In this document: positions 7,831-15,853 of the stretch, one piece after another | How the letters are laid out: each line of letters opens with the position of its first letter | Numbering within the stretch: the stretch's first letter is position 1 | Source: Roseomonas sp. AR75 | Lineage (GTDB): Bacteria; Pseudomonadota; Alphaproteobacteria; Acetobacterales; Acetobacteraceae | Direction: 5' to 3' | DNA length: 64,000 nucleotides | NCBI RefSeq assembly: GCF_005222815.1 | Contig: NZ_STGB01000005.1 | Location: 806,001 to 870,000, forward strand | Notes under the pieces: generated by a model | Told to the model about the DNA's origin: nothing | What the model saw: only the letters and a program-made list of their open reading frames with translations | Databases searched by the model: none | Program-made: the position numbers and the translations under genes

Positions 7831-8619
7831 TCACTCCTCGATGATCGCGACGGCGCGGGTCCAGCCGGCGGAGCCGCGATGCACCTTCACGGGGAAGCAG
7901 GCGACCATGAAGCCGTGCGGCGGCAGGGCTTCCAGGTTCGACAGCTTCTCGATGTGGCAGTAGCCGATCTCGCGCCCCGCGCGGTGGCCCTCCCAGATCA
8001 GCGCAGGGTCGCCGCCCTCGGCGATGCGTCGCTTCGTGGCGCTGAAGGGCGGGTCCCAGGACCAGCCGTCGATGCCGGTCACGCGCACGCCGCGTTCCAG
8101 CAGCCACAGCGTCGCGGCCTTGCTCATCCCGCAGCCGGAATCGATGTAGTCGTCCTGGCCGTAGCGGCTGCCGGCACGGGTGTTCACCACGACGATCTCG
8201 AGCGGCCGGAGCGTGTGGCCGATGCGCTTGAGCTCGGCCTCCACGTCGGCGGGCTGCACGATGTAGCCGTCCTCGAAACGGCGGAAGTCGAGCTTCACGC
8301 CGGGCTGGAAACACCATTCCAGCGGCACCTCGTCGATGCGCATGGAGGGCTCGCCGCCGGGGACCGTGCGCTCGTTCATGCGGGAGAAGTAGTGCCAGGG
8401 CGCGTCCATGTGGGTGCCATTGTGCGTGCTGATCTGCACGCGCTCGACGGCGCAGTATTCGCCTTCCGGCAGGGCGGAGACCGGCACGCCCATGTATTCG
8501 GCCATGCGCGGCGCGGTCATGTGATGATCGAGGTACTCGATCTGCGGCCCCATGCCTGGCGGGTCGCTCGGGATGCCGGCCTTGAGGGCGGAGGAGATGT
8601 CGATGATGCGGCGTGGCAT
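7831..8619 (-). CDS. cyclase-family metal-dependent hydrolase (kynurenine formamidase-like)
   Basis: 262-residue member of the cyclase family (Pfam Cyclase), which includes bacterial kynurenine formamidases and isatin hydrolases that open amide or lactam bonds with a metal-bound water. The signature H-x-G-T-H-x-D-x-P-x-H is intact as STHNGTHMDAPWHYF at ~residues 64-78, supplying the metal-binding His and Asp. A second conserved stretch is GIDGWSWDPPF. The ATG at 8619 has GAGGAG 8 bases upstream. It lies 11 bases downstream of fahA, in an operon that looks dedicated to hydrolysis of a ring-cleavage product. Confidence 0.87.
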   Translation of the reverse strand: MPRRIIDISSALKAGIPSDPPGMGPQIEYLDHHMTAPRMAEYMGVPVSALPEGEYCAVERVQISTHNGTHMDAPWHYFSRMNERTVPGGEPSMRIDEVPLEWCFQPGVKLDFRRFEDGYIVQPADVEAELKRIGHTLRPLEIVVVNTRAGSRYGQDDYIDSGCGMSKAATLWLLERGVRVTGIDGWSWDPPFSATKRRIAEGGDPALIWEGHRAGREIGYCHIEKLSNLEALPPHGFMVACFPVKVHRGSAGWTRAVAIIEE

Positions 8620-8630
8620 GGCGCGTCTCC

Positions 8631-9953
8631 TCAGGCCGTGGGCCAGGGGCGCGCGGGCAGGATGCGCGCGGCGCAGCGCCCGAAGCCGATCGGCACGCGG
8701 CCTGGGCGCTCGGCGCGGCCGGTGAAGGTCACCTCGTCGCCGTCTTCCAGGAAGACGCGCTTCTCGCCATTCGGCAGGGTGAAGCCGCCATCCTCCATCA
8801 CGACCTCGGCGAGGCAGGCGCGGCCATCGGGCTCAGGGCCGGAGACGGTGCCACTGCCGAGCAGGTCGCCGATACGCAGGTCGCAGCCGTTGCTGGTGTG
8901 ATGCGCCACCATCTGCGCGAAGGTCCAATTCAGGTGGCGCAGGCTGCTGGTGCAGATGATGGCCGGCGCCGCGCCCTCCGCCCGCATGCGCGGCGTCGTG
9001 ACGGCGACGCGCAGGGTGACGTCCAGGCCCCCTGTCGCCTGGTCGTCCGTGTCCATCAGGTAGGGCAGCGGCGCCGGGTCGCCTTGCAGCGGCGCAAAGG
9101 CCGGCGCGGCGAAGGGCGCGAGGGCATCGGCGGTGACCAGCCAGGGCGAGATCGTGGTGGAGAGGCTCTTCGACAGGAAAGGACCGAGTGGCATCATCTC
9201 GAAGCGCTGCACGTCGCGCGCCGACCAGTCGTTGAGCAGGCAATAGCCGACGATGCTGTCGGCGGCGCGGGCCACGGGGATGGGTTCGCCCAGGCGGTTG
9301 GCGGGACCCATCACCGCGCCGAACTCCAGCTCGAAATCGAGCGACTGCACCGGGCCGAAGCGCGGCGCGCCATCGGGCCCGGCGCTCTGGCCATGCGGGC
9401 GCGCGACCGGCTCGCCGCTGACGCGCACCGTGGTGGCGCGGCTGTGATAGGCGATGGGCAGATGCAGGAAGCTCGGCGGCAGCGGGTTCTGCGGATCGCG
9501 CCGGCGGCCGAGGCGGCCGGTGTGGTAGCGCGACGCCATGAAATCGGTGAAATTGCCGACCTGCATCGGCAGCAGCAGTTCGGCTTCGGCCATGGGCACC
9601 AGGCAGCGCGCGGCTTTCGCGCGGTCTTCGCTGCCCTCTGCCAGGATCGCTGAGAGGCGCTGGCGGAGCACACGCAGCCCCGGGCGTCCAAGCGCGAGCA
9701 GCGGGTTCAGCGCTTCCCCGGTGGCGGCCTCCGCGGCGCGGGCGACATCGCCGGCGAGGAGCCCCGCGGCGAGCGCGGCCGGGAGATCGAGGATCTCGTC
9801 GCCGATCGCGACCCCGCCGCGCGCATGGCCGCCGGTGCGGAGGATGCCGAAGGGAAGGTTCTGGATGGGGAAGTCGGTCCCCGGCGCGTTGGCCGAGGCG
9901 ACCCAGCTGCGCAACGCGGGGTCGTGTGTCGAATCGACGAGCGGAATGCCCAT
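8631..9953 (-). CDS. fahA: fumarylacetoacetase
   Basis: Hydrolyses fumarylacetoacetate to fumarate and acetoacetate, the last step of tyrosine/homogentisate breakdown; a related diketo acid could be the true substrate. The full two-domain architecture is present. Residues ~15-120 form the N-terminal SH3-like domain (IQNLPFGILRTGG). The catalytic domain contains DFMASRYHTGRLGRR with the catalytic His, the metal ligands in FELEFGAVMG, and LLNDWSARDVQ. Length (440 aa) fits bacterial FahA. The ATG at 9953 is preferred because it aligns with the usual family start (LVDSTHDPALRSWV); upstream ATGs lie in AT-rich promoter-like DNA. First gene of a four-gene operon, divergent from a GntR regulator. 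Confidence 0.93.
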   Translation of the reverse strand: MGIPLVDSTHDPALRSWVASANAPGTDFPIQNLPFGILRTGGHARGGVAIGDEILDLPAALAAGLLAGDVARAAEAATGEALNPLLALGRPGLRVLRQRLSAILAEGSEDRAKAARCLVPMAEAELLLPMQVGNFTDFMASRYHTGRLGRRRDPQNPLPPSFLHLPIAYHSRATTVRVSGEPVARPHGQSAGPDGAPRFGPVQSLDFELEFGAVMGPANRLGEPIPVARAADSIVGYCLLNDWSARDVQRFEMMPLGPFLSKSLSTTISPWLVTADALAPFAAPAFAPLQGDPAPLPYLMDTDDQATGGLDVTLRVAVTTPRMRAEGAAPAIICTSSLRHLNWTFAQMVAHHTSNGCDLRIGDLLGSGTVSGPEPDGRACLAEVVMEDGGFTLPNGEKRVFLEDGDEVTFTGRAERPGRVPIGFGRCAARILPARPWPTA

Positions 9954-10039
9954 GGAACTATACGCTTCCTCCGTGTTATCTCCATGATCACGATGAACAT
10001 ACATGAGTCAACCGAAAATATATATTACGAGATCAAACT
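9954..10039. promoter_or_regulatory. divergent promoter region between fahA and a GntR gene
   Basis: An 86-base strongly AT-rich island in otherwise GC-rich DNA. On the minus strand a -35-like TTGACT (10006-10011) faces fahA. On the plus strand ATACAT and an ATATATAT run precede the GTG of the GntR gene. TGATCA and CATACATG palindromes are possible regulator sites. No decisive -10 element could be assigned. Confidence 0.5.
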
Positions 10040-10729
10040 GTGGATGATCTGACGTCCCTGACGGTGACCGAGGCGGCGACGCGGCGGCTGCGCCAGGACA
10101 TCATCGCCGGGGACCTTGCCCCGGCGACCAGGCTGCGCCTGCGCGACCTGGTCGAACGCTATGGCTTCGGCACCACCCCGCTGCGGGAGGCGCTCTCGCG
10201 CCTGGTCGCCGAAGGGCTGGTGCATGTCGAAGGGCAGAAGGGCTTCTCGGTGCCGCCGGTGACGCGCGAGCACCTGCTGGACATCACGGGCACGCGCCAG
10301 GTCGTGGAAGTCGAGGCCTTCTCGCTCGCGATGCAGGCCGGCGGCGCGGCCTGGGAGGACGAGATCGTCGCCAGCCTGTCGCTGCTGCGACGGGAGGTGG
10401 AACGGCGCGAGCCCGGCTCGATGGCCTGGCACGACGCGTATGAGCTGAAGCACCATCGCTTCCACCAGGCGCTGATCAGCGCCTGCCCGCTGGCGGCGCT
10501 GCGTGACGTCTGCGAGGAGCTCTACGACCAGACCACGCGCTACCGCCGGGTGATGAAGACCGCGCTTGCGGACTGGACGCGCGCCGTCGCGGTGCACCAG
10601 GAGCTGGCGGATGCCGCCCTGGCGCGCGACGTGGCGGCCGGCCGGGCGGCGCTGCATGCGCATATCGGCAGCACCGCCCGCATCGTGGCGCCCGCCCTGT
10701 TCGGGCCCGATGGGGATGCCTCCAACTAG
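10040..10729 (+). CDS. GntR-family (FCD) transcriptional regulator
   Basis: 229-residue FadR-type regulator. The N-terminal winged helix (~1-75) contains LRLRDLVERYGFGTTPLREA, and a C-terminal FCD domain (~85-215) carries the Asp and His metal ligands (HDAYELKHHRFHQAL). GTG at 10040 is the only early start in frame. It is transcribed divergently from fahA and upstream of an alpha/beta hydrolase and an Ldh-type dehydrogenase. It most likely represses the fahA operon and its own unit until a carboxylate inducer binds the FCD domain. Confidence 0.9.
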   Translation: MDDLTSLTVTEAATRRLRQDIIAGDLAPATRLRLRDLVERYGFGTTPLREALSRLVAEGLVHVEGQKGFSVPPVTREHLLDITGTRQVVEVEAFSLAMQAGGAAWEDEIVASLSLLRREVERREPGSMAWHDAYELKHHRFHQALISACPLAALRDVCEELYDQTTRYRRVMKTALADWTRAVAVHQELADAALARDVAAGRAALHAHIGSTARIVAPALFGPDGDASN

Positions 10730-10753
10730 TTCGAAGATATTGCAGTTTTCGAA
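10730..10753 (+). promoter_or_regulatory. paired TTCGAA motifs upstream of the hydrolase gene
   Basis: TTCGAA occurs at 10730-10735 and 10748-10753, 18 bases apart, each followed by an AT-rich triplet (GAT, TAT). The region is locally AT-rich just after the GntR stop. A third copy, TTCGAAAAT, lies at 15650 upstream of another GntR gene. A candidate GntR operator; not proven. Confidence 0.35.
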
Positions 10754-10803
10754 TATCCATGGTGTCCTCGCCCGGCGACGTACGCCCGAGGGAGAGCAGT
10801 GCC

Positions 10804-11676
10804 ATGGATACGCCGATCACCTTCTCCTCCGATGGCCTGTCGCTCGCCGGCGACCTGCACATCCCCGACGGCCACCGGCCCGGCGAGAAGCTGCCGGCCT
10901 TCATCGTCCTGCACGGTTTCATCGGCTCGAAGGACAAGAGCCACGCCGAGATCATGGCCCGGCTGCTGGAGAGCTTCGGCTACGCCGTGCTGCGCTTCGA
11001 CTTCCGCGGCTGCGGCAAGAGCGAGGGGCGGCGCGGCTACGTGCTGTGCCACGACCAGGTGGCGGATGCGAAGAACGCGCTGAACTGGCTCAGCCAGCGG
11101 CCGGAGATCGACCCGCAGCGCATCGCGGTGATCGGCCACAGCTTCGGCGCCGCCGTCGCCTGCTATGCGGGCGCGATGGACCAGCGCTTCGCCGCCGTCG
11201 TCTCCTCCTGCGGCTGGGGCCATGGGGAGCGCAAGTTCCAGGGCCAGCACCCGGGCGACGCATGGCCGAAATTCATGGCGATGCTGGAAGCCAACCGCCT
11301 GCACAAGGAGAAGACCGGCACGGCGCTGACCGTGCCGCGCTTCGATGTCGTGCCGATGCAGGAACACCTGCGCAAGAACCTGTCGCCCAACGCGCTGATG
11401 GAGGTCTCGGCCGACACCGCGCAATCGATGTTCGACTTCAAGGCGGAAGAGGTCGTGCACTGGATCAGCCCGCGCCCCGTGCTGTTCATCCATGGCGCCG
11501 ACGACACCGTGACGCCGACCGAGCAGTCCATCCGCCTGTGGGAGAAGGCCGGCCAGCCGAAGGACCTGGTGCTGATCACCGGCACGGACCACTTTCCCCT
11601 CGCCGCCGGCAACCAGCGCACCGCGGGCATCCTGAAGGGCTGGCTCGACGTGCATTTCCCGGCCAGGGCGTCGTGA
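10804..11676 (+). CDS. alpha/beta hydrolase
   Basis: 290-residue serine hydrolase of the alpha/beta fold. The oxyanion region is IVLHGFIGSKDKSH, the nucleophile elbow is VIGHSFGAAVA (Ser at ~120), the acid is in HGADDTVTPT and the catalytic His in GTDHFPLAAG. It resembles carboxylesterase/acyl-peptidase-type proteins without a signal peptide, so it is cytoplasmic. ATG 10804 is preferred (GGAG 9 bases upstream, and homologous proteins begin near here); an upstream ATG at 10759 lies in the leader. The stop overlaps the next gene's GTG (GTGA), implying coupled expression with the dehydrogenase. Confidence 0.88.
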   Translation: MDTPITFSSDGLSLAGDLHIPDGHRPGEKLPAFIVLHGFIGSKDKSHAEIMARLLESFGYAVLRFDFRGCGKSEGRRGYVLCHDQVADAKNALNWLSQRPEIDPQRIAVIGHSFGAAVACYAGAMDQRFAAVVSSCGWGHGERKFQGQHPGDAWPKFMAMLEANRLHKEKTGTALTVPRFDVVPMQEHLRKNLSPNALMEVSADTAQSMFDFKAEEVVHWISPRPVLFIHGADDTVTPTEQSIRLWEKAGQPKDLVLITGTDHFPLAAGNQRTAGILKGWLDVHFPARAS

Positions 11677-12713
11677 GCGCGAAGCCGCGCATCGCCGCGG
11701 CGGCGCTGCAGGATCTCGCCCGCGAGATCCTGGCGGCCGCGGGAACGCCGCGCGACGATGCGGCGCTGTGGGCGGAGACGCTGGTCTGGGCGAATCTCCG
11801 CGGCGTGGACAGCCACGGCGTGCTGCGCATCCCGCGCTACCTCGAGTGGATCGCCGGCGGGGAGATCAATCCGCGGCCGGCAATGACGCTGCTGAAGGCG
11901 GCCGGCGCGATCGCGCTGCTGGACGCCGACCGCGCGCCGGGGCCGGTGGCGATGGCGCGCGCGATGGATGAGGCGATCGCGGCAGCGAAGCGCGTGCATG
12001 TCGGCTGGTGCGTCGCGCGCGGCATCACCCATGCAGGGGCGGTCGGCCATTTCGCCCTGCGCGCCGCGGCCCAGGGCATGGCGGGGCTGGTGATGACCGC
12101 CTCCGTGCCGCTGATGGCCTGGCCGGGCAGCCGCGGCGCGGTGGTCTCCACCAATCCGGTCGCCATCGCGATCCCGGCGGGCAAGCACCCGCCGCTGCTG
12201 CTGGACATGGCCACCGCGACCGTCGCACTCGGCAAGATCATGAGCGCGAAACAGGCCGGCGCGCCGATCCCGCCCGACTGGGGCATCGACGCGGCAGGCA
12301 ACCCGACCACGGATGCGTCGGCGGTGCAGACGCTGACGCCGATGGCCGGCGCGAAGGGCGCGGGGCTGTCGCTGATGATCGAGTGCCTCGCCAGCCTGGC
12401 AGCCGGGAATCCCGTGCTGGCGCCGGCGCTGCGCGGCCGCAAGGGCACCAACATGAACGGCGTGGCGATCGCCGTGGACGTCGCGGCCTTCGGCGACGCC
12501 GCGGCCTTCGCGGCCGATGTGGACGAGTTGTCCTCGGTCATCGCCGCGCAGCCGAGGGCGCCTGGCGTGGACGCCCTGATGGTGCCCGGCGAACGCGGCG
12601 ACGCCGAGCGCGCACGGCGCGCGCGCGACGGCATCCCGCTGCCGCCAGGCGTGTGGAAGCAACTGACGGATGCGGCGGAGCGCCTCGGCGTGGCGGTGCC
12701 GCCGCTGTCGTGA
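11673..12713 (+). CDS. Ldh-family NAD(P)-dependent malate/L-lactate-type dehydrogenase
   Basis: 346-residue member of the type-2 malate/lactate/ureidoglycolate/2,3-diketogulonate dehydrogenase family, which oxidises 2-hydroxy acids with NAD(P)+. Conserved features include RGVDSHGVLRIPRYLEW with the catalytic His, ITHAGAVGHFALRA and AVVSTNPVAIAIP. The GTG start overlaps the hydrolase stop. The pairing with an esterase-like hydrolase suggests release and oxidation of a hydroxy acid. Substrate unknown. Confidence 0.88.
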   Translation: MSAKPRIAAAALQDLAREILAAAGTPRDDAALWAETLVWANLRGVDSHGVLRIPRYLEWIAGGEINPRPAMTLLKAAGAIALLDADRAPGPVAMARAMDEAIAAAKRVHVGWCVARGITHAGAVGHFALRAAAQGMAGLVMTASVPLMAWPGSRGAVVSTNPVAIAIPAGKHPPLLLDMATATVALGKIMSAKQAGAPIPPDWGIDAAGNPTTDASAVQTLTPMAGAKGAGLSLMIECLASLAAGNPVLAPALRGRKGTNMNGVAIAVDVAAFGDAAAFAADVDELSSVIAAQPRAPGVDALMVPGERGDAERARRARDGIPLPPGVWKQLTDAAERLGVAVPPLS

Positions 12714-12737
12714 CGGTCGTCGCCTTCTCCGCGTCCG

Positions 12738-13706
12738 CTACCCGTTCATGCGGATGCCCTGGCGCTGGATCAGCTCGCGCCAACGGGCGATTTCCCGGGC
12801 GACGAGCGGGCGCATGTCGCCAGGGCGGCCCGCATCCACCTCGCCGTCCAGCAATTCGTCCAGCCGGCGGCGTATGGTCGGCTCGGCGATCACCTTGGCG
12901 ATCACTTCGTGCAGGCGCAGCGCGACGGGTTCCGGCAGGCCGCGCGGGCCGGCGATGCCGGCCCAGGTCGGCGCCTCGAAGCCGGGCACCGCGGCCTCGG
13001 CCACGGTCGGCACCTCCGGCAGCAGCCGTGACCGCGTGGCGGAGCTGACGGCGAGTGCGCGCACCGCCCCGCTGCGGATGTGCGGCAGCACGCCGACGCT
13101 GGTGGTGACCATCGCCGTCACCTCGCCGGCCAGCAGCGCGGTGGTGCCGGCGGCGTCGCCGCGATACGGCACGTGCTGCATCTGCACGCCGGCGGTGGCG
13201 TTCAGCATCTCGCCGACCAGGTGGTGGGTGGAGCCGACGCCGGCCGAGCCGAAGGTCACGCGGCCCGGCTGCGCACGTGCCTGGTCGAGCAGCGCCTTCA
13301 GGTCGCGCGCGGGATTGTCGGCACGCACCACCACCACGAAGGCATAGCGCACGACCAGCGCGACGAAGTCGAAGTCGTTCAGCGGATCGAAGGTGAGCCC
13401 CTGCGCGAAGGCGGCGCTGACCGCATGGCCGCCGGTGAGCAGGCCGAGCGTGTAGCCATCCGCCGGCGCGCGCGCGAGCTGCGCGGAGGCGATGTTGCCT
13501 CCGGCGCCGGGCCGCGGCTCCACCACCACGGGCTGGCCGAGCGCATCGCCCATCGGCTGCGCCAGCAGGCGGGCGAGGATGTCCGCCGTGCCGCCGGGAC
13601 CGAAGCCGTGCAGCAGGCGGATCGGACGCTCCGGCCAGGCGCCGAGCGCCGGGGTGGCGAGCAGCGGTGCGGCGAGCAGGCCGAGCGTGGCGCGGCGGGT
13701 GATCAT
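12738..13706 (-). CDS. TTT-system solute-binding protein (TctC/Bug)
   Basis: 322 aa; an RR-containing signal (MITRRATLGLLAAPLLATP) is followed by WPERPIRLLHGFGPGGTADI, VVVEPRPGAGGNIAS and PADGYTLGLL, the Bug-family fingerprint. It is convergent with the dehydrogenase gene, their stops being about 25 bases apart, and has no transporter partner. It is phylogenetically distinct from the 6-7 kb pair, keeping the more usual GAGGN loop where those proteins have DGASG. Confidence 0.9.
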   Translation of the reverse strand: MITRRATLGLLAAPLLATPALGAWPERPIRLLHGFGPGGTADILARLLAQPMGDALGQPVVVEPRPGAGGNIASAQLARAPADGYTLGLLTGGHAVSAAFAQGLTFDPLNDFDFVALVVRYAFVVVVRADNPARDLKALLDQARAQPGRVTFGSAGVGSTHHLVGEMLNATAGVQMQHVPYRGDAAGTTALLAGEVTAMVTTSVGVLPHIRSGAVRALAVSSATRSRLLPEVPTVAEAAVPGFEAPTWAGIAGPRGLPEPVALRLHEVIAKVIAEPTIRRRLDELLDGEVDAGRPGDMRPLVAREIARWRELIQRQGIRMNG

Positions 13707-13738
13707 GGTGTGTCGTTCCTCCCACTCGTTGCTTCATA

Positions 13739-13886
13739 CCAACGGCCGCTTTCAGCGACCCGTTGGTCGGTCGTCTTGAGCCTCAATCGCCGGCGCGCCC
13801 TCTGGGCGCTTGGCTGCGCGGCACAAGCCGCGGCGCCCGTTCGGGCGCTCGGCCGTCTGACACCGGCCGCCGGTCAGACATTGAGG
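13739..13886. repeat. nested inverted repeats in the tctC/VOC intergenic region
   Basis: Four symmetrical units are stacked. CCAACGG at 13739-13745 pairs with CCGTTGG at 13760-13766. CCTCAAT at 13781-13787 pairs with ATTGAGG at 13880-13886. A perfect GCGCCCG-TT-CGGGCGC hairpin lies at 13833-13848. GTCTGAC/CAGAC arms with inner CCGG/CCGG lie at 13855-13879. The last lies just past the VOC gene stop on the minus strand and may serve as its terminator, although no U-run follows. Otherwise it resembles a REP-like intergenic element. Confidence 0.55.
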
Positions 13887-13895
13887 CCCTTGGAA

Positions 13896-14849
13896 TCAGA
13901 CACTCGCGGCGTCCCGGAATTCTGGCGGCGCCTGCGGTCCCCATTGGCTGCGCAGCCCTTGGCTTTTCGGCACCACGCGCGCCGGCATCGCCGCGTTCAG
14001 GACATCGGTGTCGGTCCAGTGCTCGTGCACGCGGCCCCAGGGATCCTTCCAGTAGTCGAAGATCTGGCTGCCCAGCAGATGGCGCCCGATGCCCCAGAGG
14101 TGATGATGGCCGCGCTGCTTCATCCAGTCATGGCCGGCATGCAGGTCGTCGATGTCCTGCACCTCGTAGGAGATGTGGTTCAGCCCGGCCCGGCTGTGCC
14201 GGCCGAACATCATGATGTGGTGGTCCACATAGTCCTCGCCGCGGTCGGCGCGGTTGAAGCTGGCCAGCAGCGTGTCCGGGTCGTCCTCGGCATGGACATG
14301 CTCCGACACGACGAAGCCGAGATGGCGGTGCGCCCAGGCGACCGAGCCCTCGATGTCGGGCGTGGAAAGCACGGCGTGGCCCATGCGCTTCGCCTGGCAG
14401 GGGCGCGGGTCGATGCGCTGGAACTCGCCGAGCCGCTCGCGCGCGGCGCCGGTGTTCATCACGCTGTGGCGCTCGGGCAGCTTCGCGACCTCCGCGATGC
14501 CGTGCACGACCTCGATGGTGAAGCCGTTGTGTTCCTTCAGGCGCACCACCTTGCCGCCGCCGGGCTCGTTCAGCTCCATCACGCCGGAGGCACCGGCGGC
14601 GTGCGCCGCGAGGCGATGGAGGTCGCTCTCGCTGTCGGCGTAGAAGCCGATGCCCAGCACGCGGTCCGGCCCGCGCTGGGTGATGTGCAGATGATGCGCC
14701 TCGCCGGTGCCGCGCATGTAGAGGGCGTCGTCGGTGCGCACCTGGCGCAGCAGGCCGAAATCCGTGAGGAATCTCTCCGCCTCGTCGAGGTCCGGCGAGC
14801 CGAGGCGCACCCAGGCGACGTCGCGCACCTTGATGATCGGTCCGGTCAT
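13896..14849 (-). CDS. VOC-superfamily protein, extradiol ring-cleavage dioxygenase-like
   Basis: 317 residues forming two vicinal-oxygen-chelate modules. The first (~8-120) lacks clear ligands. The second (~150-290) has the 2-His-1-Glu iron pattern of catechol 2,3-dioxygenase-type enzymes: His in KRMGHAVLST, His in AGLNHISYEV and Glu in PWGRVHEHW. Family members cleave catechols or act on aromatic-derived substrates with Fe2+. The ATG at 14849 overlaps the stop of the upstream GntR gene (ATGA), so regulator and enzyme are co-translated. The real aromatic substrate is not evident. Confidence 0.85.
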   Translation of the reverse strand: MTGPIIKVRDVAWVRLGSPDLDEAERFLTDFGLLRQVRTDDALYMRGTGEAHHLHITQRGPDRVLGIGFYADSESDLHRLAAHAAGASGVMELNEPGGGKVVRLKEHNGFTIEVVHGIAEVAKLPERHSVMNTGAARERLGEFQRIDPRPCQAKRMGHAVLSTPDIEGSVAWAHRHLGFVVSEHVHAEDDPDTLLASFNRADRGEDYVDHHIMMFGRHSRAGLNHISYEVQDIDDLHAGHDWMKQRGHHHLWGIGRHLLGSQIFDYWKDPWGRVHEHWTDTDVLNAAMPARVVPKSQGLRSQWGPQAPPEFRDAASV

Positions 14850-15592
14850 GCCGTTGGGCTCCTCGGCTGGCGCGCGCGCCCCCGTTCGGTGGCGGCGGGC
14901 ATGAATTGCGGGGCATGGCGCAGCACGGTCTCGGTGGTCTCGCGCAGATGCGCGGCGAGCAGGTCGCCCGCCAGCTCCGCCTTGCGTGCCAGCGCCGCGT
15001 CCTTGATCGCCTCATGCTCGGCCCGCTTGGAGGGGCCGAGTTGGCGATGGCGCTGCGAGACGAGTCGGTAGCGCTCCATGTGGTCGTAGAGCTGCGCGCG
15101 CAGCCGCAGCAGCCAGCGCGACGGGCAGGCTGCCACCAGCGCGCGGTGGAAGTCGCGATGCGCCACGAGCCATTCGCTGCTGCGCGCCTTGCGTTCGTCC
15201 CGCGACAGCCGCTCGATCTTGGCGAGGCGGTGGAAGGCCAGGACGAGGCCGGCTTCCCAGGCGTCGTCGCCGCTGCGGACCGACTCCACGATGCTGCGCT
15301 GCTCGAACTCGACATGCAGCGCGGAGACGTCGCGCAGGTCCTCGGCCGAAATCACCGCCACCCTGAAGCCGCGATTGGCGTCGAGTTCGACCAGCCCTTC
15401 GGGCAGCAGGTGCGACAGCGCCTCCCGCAACGTGCCGATGCCGGCGCCGTAGAGGCGCTGCAGCTCGGCGAAGCGCAGCCTGGCGCCGGGCGCGAAGGCG
15501 CCGTCGAGGATGTCGCCCTTGAGGCGCGTCAGCACGTCCTGACTGACCAGCACGGCATCCGGCTCGGCATGCGGGGTGGCGCGCGGCGGCAC
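14846..15592 (-). CDS. GntR-family (FCD) transcriptional regulator
   Basis: GTG at 15592 is chosen because AGGAG lies 5 bases upstream and the winged helix (SQDVLTRLKGDILDGAFAPG) then begins near residue 15; a longer open frame upstream lacks a ribosome binding site. This gives 248 aa. The DNA-binding domain has GIGTLREALSHLLPEGLVEL, and the FCD domain has HRDFHRALVAACPSRWLLRL. It is the first gene of a regulator-dioxygenase pair, presumably autoregulated. A TTCGAAAAT motif sits about 60 bases upstream (15650). Confidence 0.87.
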   Translation of the reverse strand: MPPRATPHAEPDAVLVSQDVLTRLKGDILDGAFAPGARLRFAELQRLYGAGIGTLREALSHLLPEGLVELDANRGFRVAVISAEDLRDVSALHVEFEQRSIVESVRSGDDAWEAGLVLAFHRLAKIERLSRDERKARSSEWLVAHRDFHRALVAACPSRWLLRLRAQLYDHMERYRLVSQRHRQLGPSKRAEHEAIKDAALARKAELAGDLLAAHLRETTETVLRHAPQFMPAATERGRARQPRSPTA

Positions 15593-15853
15593 GGCAGCTC
15601 CTGTCCGTCGGTGCGACGTTAGGGCAGCATGTTCGATCAAGCAAGCATCTTCGAAAATCTGCGCGTGTGCGTCCGGTGCGGAAGATCCTGGCCAGCGGCT
15701 TGATTTCCATGATCCGCTCGGCGGGTAAGCAGCCTCTTGCGGGCCGATCGCGTGGTTTCCGGCACGGGGCTCGGCGCGCCGCGCCGGCGGACATCGCCGC
15801 ACTGGCTGCCGGGAAGCAGGGGCTTCACCATAGGCCGCGCGAAGAGCCGCAAG

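Noticed and set aside
13855..13879. Classical rho-independent terminator for the VOC gene
   Set aside because: The stem is strong, but no U-run follows in the minus-strand direction, so I list it only as part of a repeat cluster.
14846..15802. A longer N-terminus (about 70 extra residues) for the GntR protein at 14846-15592
   Set aside because: The extension is Arg/Pro/Ser-rich, has no ribosome site and places the winged helix unusually far from the start; GTG 15592 has AGGAG at the right distance.
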